The notes below the pieces were generated by a model that saw nothing but the letters and a program-made list of their open reading frames with translations, was not told the origin of the DNA and made no database searches. From assembly GCA_965261945.1 (NCBI GenBank), contig CBDHEF010000002.1, positions 930,001 to 994,000 on the forward strand: a DNA stretch of 64,000 nucleotides, given 5' to 3'. Within the stretch, counting starts at the first letter, position 1. The number at the start of each line of letters is the position of its first letter. The DNA is from VXOI01 sp965261945 (lineage in GTDB: Bacteria; Chloroflexota; Dehalococcoidia; Lucifugimonadales; UBA3495). Positions 33,638 to 41,390 of the stretch are shown in pieces. The position numbers and the translations under genes are program-made.

Positions 33638-34513
33638 TTATCCTCCCCTGGCCCGCTCTACGGCGATATTGAGAGTGCGGCGCGTCAACACGCCGATAAG
33701 GTGAATGCGCTGGCGAATGGTGCCGCGCATATCGGTGATGGGCCTGGCGTCGGCCATGGCCAACTCCGAAGCCTCGCGGATCGTTTCATCGGAAACCGGC
33801 TTGCCGGCCAGACTGTTCCCGGCTTCCTGGGAGAAGACCGGGGTGGGAGCCACCGACGCCAAAGAAACGCGGCCAGACACGAAGTTCTGGCCCGAGGCGT
33901 CCAGCACCACCGAACTGCCGACACCGGCCACTGCGATGTCCATTTCGTTGCGTGGGATGAACCGCTGGTAGTTGGCCCCCGAATGGGCCGCGGGAGCGGG
34001 GAACGATACGGAGACCAGCATCTCGCCCTGTTGAAGGGCGTTCTGGCCGGGCGCGGTGCAAAACTGTTCCGCCGGAAGTTGCCGTGCGCCATTGGGGCCG
34101 GCAATGTTGCAGACTCCGCTCAGAGCGATTACCGCCGGAATCGAGTCGCCGCTGGGAGCGGCGTTGCACAGGTTGCCGCCGATACTGGCGCGCCCCTGAA
34201 TCTGGATGCCGCCGATGAGCGTCGCCGAGTCAATGAGACCCGGATAAGCCGCCGAAATGGCCGCGTCCTGGTATATCTGATAACAGGGCACTGCGGCGCC
34301 GAGGGTGAGTCCAACCCCGGGTGTGTAGGTCATCTGGTTCAGTTCAGGGATTCCCTTGGCGTCCAGAACCACGTCGGCCAAACGCCGGCCCACCCGCATC
34401 ATCACTATAATGTCGGTTCCGCCGGCTATGATTCTGGCCCTGTCGCCATGTTCATTAAGTATCGAAACGGCTTCGTCGATACTCTTCGGAGCTACGAAAT
34501 CAAATGCTTCCAA
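33638..34513 (-). CDS. coxM: Molybdo-hydroxylase FAD subunit (CoxM-like)
   Basis: 291 residues from the TTG at 34513 (AGGAGG seven bases upstream), giving (M)EAFDFVAPKSIDEAVSIL, the usual family start; an ATG 42 bases upstream precedes the ribosome site. FAD-binding motifs: ARIIAGGTDIIVMMR and TLIGGIQIQGRASIGGNLCN in outline (the first glycine loop and the second TIGGN-like loop). Intact, though its partner large subunit is truncated. Confidence 0.9.
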   Translation of the reverse strand: MEAFDFVAPKSIDEAVSILNEHGDRARIIAGGTDIIVMMRVGRRLADVVLDAKGIPELNQMTYTPGVGLTLGAAVPCYQIYQDAAISAAYPGLIDSATLIGGIQIQGRASIGGNLCNAAPSGDSIPAVIALSGVCNIAGPNGARQLPAEQFCTAPGQNALQQGEMLVSVSFPAPAAHSGANYQRFIPRNEMDIAVAGVGSSVVLDASGQNFVSGRVSLASVAPTPVFSQEAGNSLAGKPVSDETIREASELAMADARPITDMRGTIRQRIHLIGVLTRRTLNIAVERARGG

Positions 34514-34620
34514 TTGCCCACCTCCTGCGGCGTGAATTATAGCACTACTCGACATAGGGTCAAGCTGTAAGTTACAGTCAGGCGCAATCTGCGACCCGTC
34601 CGGTTAGGAGGCGCTCCAGC

Positions 34621-35442
34621 ATGGCCGGTCAGCCTCAAACCGCCGCCCGCGAGACTTCCTCGGCCCTGGAACAGGCGCTCAGGCGAGACAGGGTCGTCGT
34701 ACTGGTTGCCATACTCATCATCGCGGCCATCACGTGGGCCTACACCGTCTATGTCGCCGAAAGCGGAACGGGTATGGGCGATATGGGCATGAGTATGGCG
34801 ATGGCCGATATGCGTTCCTGGAGCGCCGCCGACTTCGGCCTGATGTTCGTGATGTGGGCGGTGATGATGGTGGCGATGATGGCCCCCTCAACCGCGCCCA
34901 TGCTGCTGATGTTCGCCGCCGTGAACCGCAGGCGCCGGGAGCGGGAAGCCCCCTACGTGCCCACGGCAGTATTCCTCGCCGGGTATGTCATCGTATGGGC
35001 GGCTTTTTCAGGCGTGGCGACGCTGGGCAACTGGGGTCTGCACCAAGCATCGCTGCTGTCTTCGATGATGGGCGCGTCCACCACCGGCTACCTGGGCGGT
35101 GCGCTGCTGCTGGCCGCAGGAGCGTTTCAATTGAGCCACCTCAAATACGCCTGCCTGAAACAGTGCCGCACACCAATGGGCTTCCTAATGACCTCGTGGC
35201 GGGAAGGACACCGCGGCGCCCTGCGCATGGGTCTGGAGCATGGCGCATATTGCCTGGGCTGCTGCTGGGCGCTGATGCTGCTGCTGTTCGTGCTGGGGAT
35301 AATGAACCTGGTCTGGATTGCCGCCCTCGCCGCCTTCGTTCTGGCCGAAAAGGTCGCCCCCATGAGCGAGTGGGTTAGCCGCGGCACCGGAGTCCTGCTG
35401 GCCGGCTGGGGCATCTGGGCGATTGTTGCCGCTGCGTTGTAG
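34621..35442 (+). CDS. DUF2182 predicted metal-binding membrane protein
   Basis: 273 residues, ATG behind TAGGAGG. About seven membrane spans. The family core is MWAVMMVAMMAPSTAPMLLM and YACLKQCRTPMGFLM, and GLEHGAYCLGCCWALMLLLF, with conserved cysteines and histidine likely to bind metal. A Met/Gly-rich segment (TGMGDMGMSMAMADM) before the second span is typical of copper-binding loops. Often found near copper or cytochrome-maturation genes elsewhere; no such neighbour is here. Confidence 0.88.
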   Translation: MAGQPQTAARETSSALEQALRRDRVVVLVAILIIAAITWAYTVYVAESGTGMGDMGMSMAMADMRSWSAADFGLMFVMWAVMMVAMMAPSTAPMLLMFAAVNRRRREREAPYVPTAVFLAGYVIVWAAFSGVATLGNWGLHQASLLSSMMGASTTGYLGGALLLAAGAFQLSHLKYACLKQCRTPMGFLMTSWREGHRGALRMGLEHGAYCLGCCWALMLLLFVLGIMNLVWIAALAAFVLAEKVAPMSEWVSRGTGVLLAGWGIWAIVAAAL

Positions 35443-35775
35443 AGAAGTAGAGAACTTGCAGGGAAGACGAGAGGCGCGGCCCAGGTGGAGCCACGTATCC
35501 ACTTCAACCTCCATCCCACCCCCATCCCAACTGTGGAGAGAGTTAGGGTGAGGGCGTCCCTGCCCTAGGGAGTGTCGTCATATTCACCGTCATTCCCGCT
35601 TTCGCGGGAATCCAAAGGCTATTGGCAGCAAATGCGTATTTGCCAGATACCGGCAGCAAATGCGTATTTGCCAGATACCGGATTCTGGGTTCCCGCTTTC
35701 GCGGGAATGACGGAAACACGCGCTATGACGGAAACAGACGCTTGGAGACCGATATTCTTAAATTGACGACACTCC
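35443..35775. other. Repeat-filled intergenic region
   Basis: 333 bp: a half-copy of the CCCTCTCC family (35531-35556), a pair of TTCCCGCTTTCGCGGGAA palindromes (35587-35613 and 35681-35713) in opposite orientation, and between them an exact 28-bp tandem duplication. No gene. Confidence 0.7.
35587..35713. mobile_element. Paired palindromes around a 28-bp tandem duplication
   Basis: CCGTCATTCCCGCTTTCGCG...AATCC at the left and GGTTCCCGCTTTCGCGGGAA...TGACGG at the right form an inverted pair like the one at 32689-32846. The unit at 35624-35651 (GGCAGCAAATGCGTATTTGC...) is repeated exactly at 35652-35679. Confidence 0.7.
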
Positions 35776-36342
35776 CTAAGCAACTCCACCCAGCTCCCGT
35801 AGCACACCTTCCACAGCCCCGGCCAGAGAGCCGTGCCGGAAGGCGCCGATGTTGACTCCCGCGCTTCCATCGAAGGACGGGGAAGACTGCCCTGATGCGG
35901 CATTCCTAATCCGCTCCAGCGCAGTTCCCCAGCTTTGGGATTCGTCCGGCTCGCCGTTCCGCTCCCCCTTGGGCAAGCTCAACAGGAAGGCGTTACCTGT
36001 AACCGCGTCCATTTCCGGCAACGGCGAGATTGCTAAAAGTGGGACACTCTCCTGCTCCATCCCCAACTCAGCGAGAAATGCTATCAGCGTCCTGGAGATT
36101 CCATGCTGTCCGAAAATGACAAGATGGTGAAAGCGCCCGCCCATATCCTCGAAAGCTGATCGGTATCGCCGGAAGATGTCGTGGGAAGCCCCGTCAACCG
36201 GCGAGACCAGGAAGATGGCGCAGGCAGGGAAGGACGCTCCGTCGTCATCCGTGGAAGCGTCCAGCCCTTCCTTCCAGCGGGCCAGCTTGTCCAGGTCGTG
36301 CCGGTCGGCATGGCTCATCTGTTGGTCGGTTGCCTCGAACAT
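35776..36342 (-). CDS. Hypothetical protein
   Basis: 188 residues, ATG behind GGAGG. No signal peptide. Alternating strands and helices (ACAIFLVSPVDGASHDIFRR, RFHHLVIFGQHGISRTLIAF, SVPLLAISPLPEMDA) suggest an alpha/beta fold, perhaps nucleotide-binding-like, but no diagnostic motif is present. Upstream of it lies an 18-bp tandem duplication (36374-36407, GGAACAGACGGCGTTTTT). Possibly co-transcribed with the VOC gene upstream. Function unknown. Confidence 0.6.
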   Translation of the reverse strand: MFEATDQQMSHADRHDLDKLARWKEGLDASTDDDGASFPACAIFLVSPVDGASHDIFRRYRSAFEDMGGRFHHLVIFGQHGISRTLIAFLAELGMEQESVPLLAISPLPEMDAVTGNAFLLSLPKGERNGEPDESQSWGTALERIRNAASGQSSPSFDGSAGVNIGAFRHGSLAGAVEGVLRELGGVA

Positions 36343-36417
36343 CGGCGCGCCCTCCTCGCTTGAACAGACGGCTGGAACAGACGGCGTTTTTGGAACAGAC
36401 GGCGTTTGGCTTGGGGT

Positions 36418-36870
36418 TTACCCGTGGTCGTCGAACTGCACCAGGATGCCGTCCGGGTCGTAGACGAAGATGCTGCTGACCCGTCCATCGGGGGCGGTGA
36501 ACGCTTCCAGCGGGGCGGCAAGTTCCACGCCCTTGCTGACCAGTTCATCGGCCAGCGTCTTGACGTCGGGAACCGTGAACGAAATGTGGCTGATGCCCAC
36601 CTGGTCCAGCTTTATGGGGCCGCCGTCGGGTTCCTCGCCCGGATGGCAGGTCAGCACCAGCGACGGGGCGGTCTGGCCCGGCCCGTAGCGGACATGGGTG
36701 GTGCGCCGGGTCTTGCGGGCGTGCTCGTAGATGCTGGGCAATCCCCCGCTGGTGGTGTCCTGAACCTGGTCAAAGTCCACAGTCATGCCGAGAATGTCGC
36801 GGTAGAATTCCAGGGATTTATCCACGTCCCGCACACAGATGGCTATGTGGGATACCATGCTTGCTTCCAT
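36418..36870 (-). CDS. Glyoxalase/VOC-superfamily protein
   Basis: 150 residues, ATG behind CGGAGGCG. Two beta-alpha-beta-beta-beta halves: SHIAICVRDVDKSLEFYRDI and GISHISFTVPDVKTLADEL, ending IFVYDPDGILVQFDD. Metal ligands would be the histidine of SHIAI, the histidine of ISHIS and the glutamine near the end (VQF instead of the usual ELF/EFF). Members isomerise, dioxygenate or bind drugs; the subtype cannot be told. Confidence 0.86.
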   Translation of the reverse strand: MEASMVSHIAICVRDVDKSLEFYRDILGMTVDFDQVQDTTSGGLPSIYEHARKTRRTTHVRYGPGQTAPSLVLTCHPGEEPDGGPIKLDQVGISHISFTVPDVKTLADELVSKGVELAAPLEAFTAPDGRVSSIFVYDPDGILVQFDDHG

Positions 36871-36951
36871 AGCTGTCGCCTCCGCGTAAGTTTATGTCTT
36901 TCCCGCCCCATGCTAAGCGTGGCATGGGATGGTGTCAAAGGGAAACCGTCA

Positions 36952-37890
36952 TCAGGCTTCCGGTCGGGCCGGACTGATGACTCCACCCGCCAGAGGCTTC
37001 AACATCGCATAGATGACGTCGTTGATCGGCGTTGGCGCACCCCCGGCGCGGCCCGCGCGGATGACGGCGCCGTTCAGGGCCTCCAGCTCCAGCGGGCGGC
37101 CCGCCATGACGTCGGTGTGCATGGAGGCATGAAGGTCTGCCAGATTGTTTTCGATGTAGGCCAGTGTCGTCGCGTGAATATCCTGCGGGAAATTGACGCC
37201 GCTGGCGCGGCCCGCGGCTTCCACCTCCCGCAGGCAGCCCACCACAACCTCGCGCCATTCGGGGCGCGGCATCAGTTCGGCCAGGGTCTGCCGGGCCATC
37301 GACGTTACGCCGGCCATTGTAGCGATGAACAGGAACTTGGCCCACAATCCGGCGCGTATGTCGGCAGTCAGTTCCGCCGGAACTCCGCAGTCGTTGAAGG
37401 CGTTGGCGATATCACGCCCGCGCTGCGACAGCGACCCATCCGGTTCGCCGAACACCACGCGCACCACGTCGCCGGCCTGCCGCACCACACCGGGGCCATC
37501 CAGCCCAGCCTCGATGTAGACTGCGCCCGGCATGACCCGCGCCTGGCCGAAAGCGCCCGCCGCGGCCGTGTAACTGTCTATGCCGTTCTGCAAGCAAAGC
37601 AGGGCAGTTTCGGGGCCGACCATAGGGGTCATCGCGGGAACGGCGACGGAGTTCTGGTAGGTCTTTACCGTCAGGAGCGCCAACTCAACCTCTCCAACAT
37701 CGCCGGGGATGTCGGTGGCGCCACATTCTGCGATGAATTCCTCGTTGTCTCTCACCACCCGCAGGCCCTGCTCCCTTATGGCCGCCAGGTGCGGCCCCCT
37801 CACAATCAGCGACACGTCATGCCCATCCCTCGCCAGCATCCCGCCCAAGTATCCGCCTACGCTGCCAGCGCCCATGACCGCGATTCGCAT
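36952..37890 (-). CDS. Ketopantoate reductase family protein (PanE/ApbA)
   Basis: 312 residues from the ATG at 37890, giving MRIAVMGAGSVGGYLGGMLA, the NADPH-binding start; a longer frame upstream has no ribosome site. ALLTVKTYQNSVAV, LLCLQNGIDSY and the C-terminal-domain lysine in IRAGLWAKFLFIATMAG fit the family, which reduces 2-dehydropantoate to pantoate for CoA synthesis. Many genomes hold several paralogues with other 2-keto acid substrates, so panE is not asserted. Confidence 0.88.
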   Translation of the reverse strand: MRIAVMGAGSVGGYLGGMLARDGHDVSLIVRGPHLAAIREQGLRVVRDNEEFIAECGATDIPGDVGEVELALLTVKTYQNSVAVPAMTPMVGPETALLCLQNGIDSYTAAAGAFGQARVMPGAVYIEAGLDGPGVVRQAGDVVRVVFGEPDGSLSQRGRDIANAFNDCGVPAELTADIRAGLWAKFLFIATMAGVTSMARQTLAELMPRPEWREVVVGCLREVEAAGRASGVNFPQDIHATTLAYIENNLADLHASMHTDVMAGRPLELEALNGAVIRAGRAGGAPTPINDVIYAMLKPLAGGVISPARPEA

Positions 37891-38355
37891 TCTTTTCCTT
37901 CCACATCCACCGGGAGTATGTAAGTGAAGAGGCAAGTATAGCGTTTCCCCGCTAGTTTGCCCCTTCGGGCAAGCCGGGCAGAAGGATAATTGCGAAGTCG
38001 GTTCGTTCTCAATTTTGTCTGAACCGGGATTCACAGGATTAAAGCATGAGCAGGATGGGGGCCATCAGCGAAATCCCAAAATTAAACGAATCACAGTTCA
38101 GGCAACGACTTCGCAATCATCCTGAGCCGGGCAGGCCAAGCCATCACAAGACCTGCAAACGGCCCGGCGACGCTTGCCCGCTCACTTCCCAAAGCTGAAT
38201 CTCCATATCATAGCTATATCCTAGCCATATCCTAACTATTTTCCGGTTGATTTCCGAGTCTTGCGTGGTTAATCATTCATCCTACCCGGTTTCTCAATGC
38301 CGCCTTGCGGGAGCTGCGGGAGCTTGGACGGCTACACCATTCAGGAGGCTCTTCG
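37891..38355. other. Intergenic region with a 160-bp inverted-repeat element
   Basis: 465 bp; see the element at 37973-38132. The rest (38133-38355) shows short AT-rich near-repeats (CATATCATAGC, TATCCTAGCC, TATCCTAAC) and no gene. Confidence 0.6.
37973..38132. mobile_element. MITE-like inverted repeat
   Basis: Imperfect arms of about 27 bp: GCCGGGCAGAAGGATAATTG then CGAAGTCG at the left; CGACTTCGCAATCATCCTGA then GCCGGGC at the right. The interior has further partial pairing and an ACCGGGATTCACAGGATT segment. No coding capacity. Confidence 0.65.
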
Positions 38356-38729
38356 ATGACCACCTCTGAAAATTCTGCTCAGTCACCCCCAACCACATTC
38401 CTGAACGGCCTGGCTACCCTCAACCTAGGCATCGCCGTGGTCATTGCCCTGGTCATGTATCCCCTAATTTCCATCCCCGGATTCAGTGGAAATATAGACG
38501 AAGGCTTGGGGAAAACCATGCTGGTTTTCCCAATTTTGTCGTCATTCTGGCAATAGCCTCCACCACCATCGCCGTTTGGCATAGCGGTATCCCCAGTTCC
38601 AGGGAACAATTGAAGAATATCACTGGCTTGACTGGCTGGATTCTCACTTTTGTCACGCAGGGCTTCGGTTTCATAGCGTTCGGTTTCATAGCGTTGGTTC
38701 TGATGATGGCCATCGTGTTCAGCCTCTGA
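38356..38729 (+). pseudogene. Small three-span membrane protein with a frameshift
   Basis: The ATG at 38356 (CAGGAGG upstream) opens a frame with one span (LGIAVVIALVMYPLISI) that stops at 38556. The next frame, from about 38530, continues naturally (NFVVILAIASTTIAVW, then GWILTFVTQGFGFIAFGFIA and MMAIVFSL) to a TGA at 38729. One missing base near 38530, in a run of T, C and A, explains it. A 15-bp in-frame tandem duplication (38664-38693) doubles FGFIA. May be a real mutation or a sequencing error. Confidence 0.6.
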
Positions 38730-38913
38730 TTCCCCACGGATTTCGGCGGCTCTGTTCCTTGGGTGAAGTCCCGGCGGAGCAGGGCGCCCAACCAGGCGCG
38801 GACAGGGGCAAGCCGCGCAACTGGCCAAAGCTCATACTCCACATACTACGGCGGGAAGACCGATGGGTCGCTGTTGGGCTTGTGGCAAGCCCACAGACGG
38901 GAAGGAGTGAACG

Positions 38914-39456
38914 ATGCGCAAATTGCTTGGCATCCTGATTGTGGCGGCCTTGGCGGCTGTCCTTGCCTGCGGCTGGGGTGGCAGCCAATTGACCGCTGCG
39001 GAGTATGCGGAGGCTTGCGGGGATCTGGGATTGGCCTTCTCTACCTCGGATATAGACGACCTCTTCAATATCGACCGCTTTCATGTTGATGATGTAGACG
39101 ACATTGAAGAAGCGCTTGAGGAAATAAAGGATTTAATCCGAGAATTCAGGGGCCTAAATCCGCCGGATTCGCTTCAAGACTTTCATGACGCTCGCGCAGA
39201 TGACTTGGATTTCCTTGACAATGAATTGCTGCCTGTCCTGGATGATGCGTTGCCCTTATTAGAGGACCTGATGTCGGCTGTGGAAGATGAGGACTCGGAC
39301 GAATTAGAAGAGCTTGTGGAAAAATTCGAGGAATTGGAAGATGAACTTGCGGACATCGATGATGAAATTGAGGAGCTAATGGAGGAAGCGGAAGCGGAGT
39401 TCGACGATTTGTCCTCCAAGAACCAGAGGATTTTGCGAGATTCGGATTGCCGCTAA
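38914..39456 (+). CDS. Acidic coiled-coil lipoprotein
   Basis: 180 residues. Signal peptide with a lipobox (LAALAAVLACGW), so the mature protein starts at Cys19 and is lipid-anchored. From about residue 55 the chain is very acidic and helical, with heptad-like runs (DDIEEALEEIKDLIREF, LEELVEKFEELEDELADIDD, EIEELMEEAEAEF). Such proteins may bind cations or act as spacers. No homologue recognised. Terminator-like hairpin at 39536-39571. Confidence 0.75.
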   Translation: MRKLLGILIVAALAAVLACGWGGSQLTAAEYAEACGDLGLAFSTSDIDDLFNIDRFHVDDVDDIEEALEEIKDLIREFRGLNPPDSLQDFHDARADDLDFLDNELLPVLDDALPLLEDLMSAVEDEDSDELEELVEKFEELEDELADIDDEIEELMEEAEAEFDDLSSKNQRILRDSDCR

Positions 39457-39535
39457 ACTACAGACCGTTTCGCCCCAATCGTTGCCTGAGTCATAATTCC
39501 CGGCTCCACCCTGAACTGCCTGCCTGAAAGCAACC

Positions 39536-39571
39536 AAAGGCCGCGCCCGTTCCTTGACGGGTGCGGCCCTT
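39536..39571 (+). terminator. Hairpin after the acidic lipoprotein
   Basis: Arms AAAGGCCGCGCCCGT / ACGGGTGCGGCCCTT pair with one mismatch and one G-U, loop TCCTTG, 80 bp after the gene. Confidence 0.65.
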
Positions 39572-39659
39572 CTGCGTATTCTTGGGCGGTTGAATCGGGG
39601 GCATATCCGGTCCTGATTTTCCTGGTTTTGCCAGCCTATAGAATTAGGGAGAAACGTGT

Positions 39660-40088
39660 ATGACGCAGCAACAGACGCCGCCACCGATTCCGGCGCCCAC
39701 TCCGCAACCGGAGTCCGATTTCTACTTCGAGAAGTGCCTCGAGGGTGAATTGTGGCTGCGGCATTGCAACGCATGTGATTCTGCCTATTTCTACCCCCGC
39801 GACATCTGCCCCGGCTGTTTCTCCCGCGACACTGACTGGATTCAGAGCAGCGGACGGGGCATCATTCACACCTTCGCCATCGTGCATCGCGGGCCGACGC
39901 CGCCCTTCCGCGACCGCTCTCCCTACGTGCCGGTTATCGTGGAGTTGGAGGAGGGGCCGCGAATGCCGTCGAACCTGGTGGAGTGTGAGCCTGACCCGGA
40001 ACATATCAAAGTAGGAATGGCGGTCGAAGTGGTGTTTCAAGCTCTGAACGACAACATCACCATCCCATATTTCCGCCCGGTGGACTGA
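39660..40088 (+). CDS. DUF35 zinc-ribbon/OB-fold protein (acyl-CoA-associated)
   Basis: 142 residues. N-terminal rubredoxin-like zinc ribbon with CNAC (residues about 37-40) and CPGC, then an OB fold (GRGIIHTFAIVHRGPTPPF, YVPVIVELEEGPRMPSNLVE). Members partner with thiolases or acyl-CoA hydratases. No thiolase is adjacent; instead an SDR follows with a 1-bp overlap, suggesting a coupled pair acting on a CoA- or acid-linked substrate. Confidence 0.88.
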   Translation: MTQQQTPPPIPAPTPQPESDFYFEKCLEGELWLRHCNACDSAYFYPRDICPGCFSRDTDWIQSSGRGIIHTFAIVHRGPTPPFRDRSPYVPVIVELEEGPRMPSNLVECEPDPEHIKVGMAVEVVFQALNDNITIPYFRPVD

Positions 40089-40876
40089 TGGCGCTGACAG
40101 GCAAAGTCGCCGTCGTAACGGGCGGCAGCCGCGGTATCGGACGGCAGATCTGTCTGGCTTATGCCGAGGCCGGGGCGCAGGTGGTGGTCGCATCCCGCAC
40201 GACCGCCGACATTTCGGCGCAGTCGGATTTCCCCGAGTACGCCGCCGGGGACATAAACGACACGGCCCACGCCGTTGCAGCAGCCGGCGGGGAAGCCCTG
40301 CCGGTGCAATGCGACGTCACTTCTGCCGAAGACCTGCAACGGCTGGTGTCCGGGACATTGCAGCACTTCGGGCGCATCGACGTGGTGGTGTCCAACGCCG
40401 GCATCGACTGCGAGTCGCCGGTGACGGAACTGGATGTGGAGCTGCTGGACCGGGCGATAGCCACCAACATTCGCGGCCCCATTCTGCTCTGCAAGTACGT
40501 TCTCCCCGCGATGATTGAGCAGAAGAGCGGCGGCTCGATTTTCTGCATCACCTCCGGTGCGTCTCAGGGCTACCGCCCTGGGCGCGTCGGTTACTCGATG
40601 ACCAAGGCAGCCCTTGACCGTGCCTACACCAGCCTCGCCGAAGAGGTAAGGGAGCACAACATCGCGGTCAACGTACTCAGCCCAGGCAAAGTGGACACCT
40701 GGATGAACCGGCGAGGGCACTGGCCCGGCACGGAACACATTCCCATGGACCAGCCCGACACCATCCGAGAGGCTGCCGTCTGGCTGGCCGGCGTGAAGGC
40801 GTTGGACTTCACCGGCCACCGCGTGGAGCGGGCAGAGTTCGGGATCACCTGGGGGCCGGGAATTTCTATGGCGTAG
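40088..40876 (+). CDS. Short-chain dehydrogenase/reductase
   Basis: 262 residues. NAD(P)-binding AVVTGGSRGIGRQICLAYA, structural VSNAGIDC (NAG), catalytic Ser in ITSGASQG and YSMTKAALD (Y-x3-K). The chain ends FGITWGPGISMA. It oxidises or reduces a hydroxyl or carbonyl; substrate unknown. Part of a cluster with the DUF35 protein, a carboxymuconolactone decarboxylase-like protein and a ThDP enzyme. Confidence 0.92.
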   Translation: MALTGKVAVVTGGSRGIGRQICLAYAEAGAQVVVASRTTADISAQSDFPEYAAGDINDTAHAVAAAGGEALPVQCDVTSAEDLQRLVSGTLQHFGRIDVVVSNAGIDCESPVTELDVELLDRAIATNIRGPILLCKYVLPAMIEQKSGGSIFCITSGASQGYRPGRVGYSMTKAALDRAYTSLAEEVREHNIAVNVLSPGKVDTWMNRRGHWPGTEHIPMDQPDTIREAAVWLAGVKALDFTGHRVERAEFGITWGPGISMA

Positions 40877-40880
40877 AATG

Positions 40881-40921
40881 CGCCCTCACCCTAACCAACT
40901 CTCTCCCGGTGGGAGAGGGAA
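40881..40921. repeat. Intergenic palindrome between SDR and CMD genes
   Basis: CGCCCTCACCCTAACCAACT then CTCTCCCGGTGGGAGAGGGAA; a near-complete copy with an ACT insertion in the left arm. Confidence 0.78.
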
Positions 40922-40947
40922 TCCTTGATACAGACAGGAGTAGAGCA

Positions 40948-41262
40948 ATGACTACAGCACGAACCGTCACCGCCGAGATTTCGCCCAAGCTGGGAGACCT
41001 GAGCGCCAACGTACTGTTCGGCGACGTTTGGGAGCGCCCGGAACTGTCGAAGCGCGACCGCAGCATGATCACCGTGGCCAGCCTCATCGCCCTCTATCGC
41101 ACCGACCAGCTCCGGGGACACCTAGGCCGCGCCCTGGACAACGGCGTCACGAAGGAAGAGATCTCCGAGATCATCTGCCACATGGCCTTCTACGGCGGCT
41201 GGCCCACCGCCGCCAACGCAGCCCGCGTCGCCAAAGAGGTGTTCGAGGAGCGCGGCATCTAG
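40948..41262 (+). CDS. Carboxymuconolactone decarboxylase-family protein
   Basis: 104 residues from the ATG behind ACAGGAG. AhpD-like helical fold with SKRDRSMITVASLIALYRTD, LRGHLGRALDNGVTKEEI and EIICHMAFYGGWPTAANA, carrying the conserved Cys and His (CxxH is replaced by C-H). Members are decarboxylases or peroxidase partners. In this cluster a catabolic role on a ring-cleavage product is possible. Confidence 0.9.
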   Translation: MTTARTVTAEISPKLGDLSANVLFGDVWERPELSKRDRSMITVASLIALYRTDQLRGHLGRALDNGVTKEEISEIICHMAFYGGWPTAANAARVAKEVFEERGI

Positions 41263-41390
41263 CTTTCAGCCCACTTACCGCAGGGGGCGCAGAGAATTGC
41301 GGTTTGCCGGAATGATCTCTGCGCCCTCTATGCTTAAATGGAATGGGCTTAAATGGCTTTCACGCAGAATCTGAATCGGGGGACAACGAT

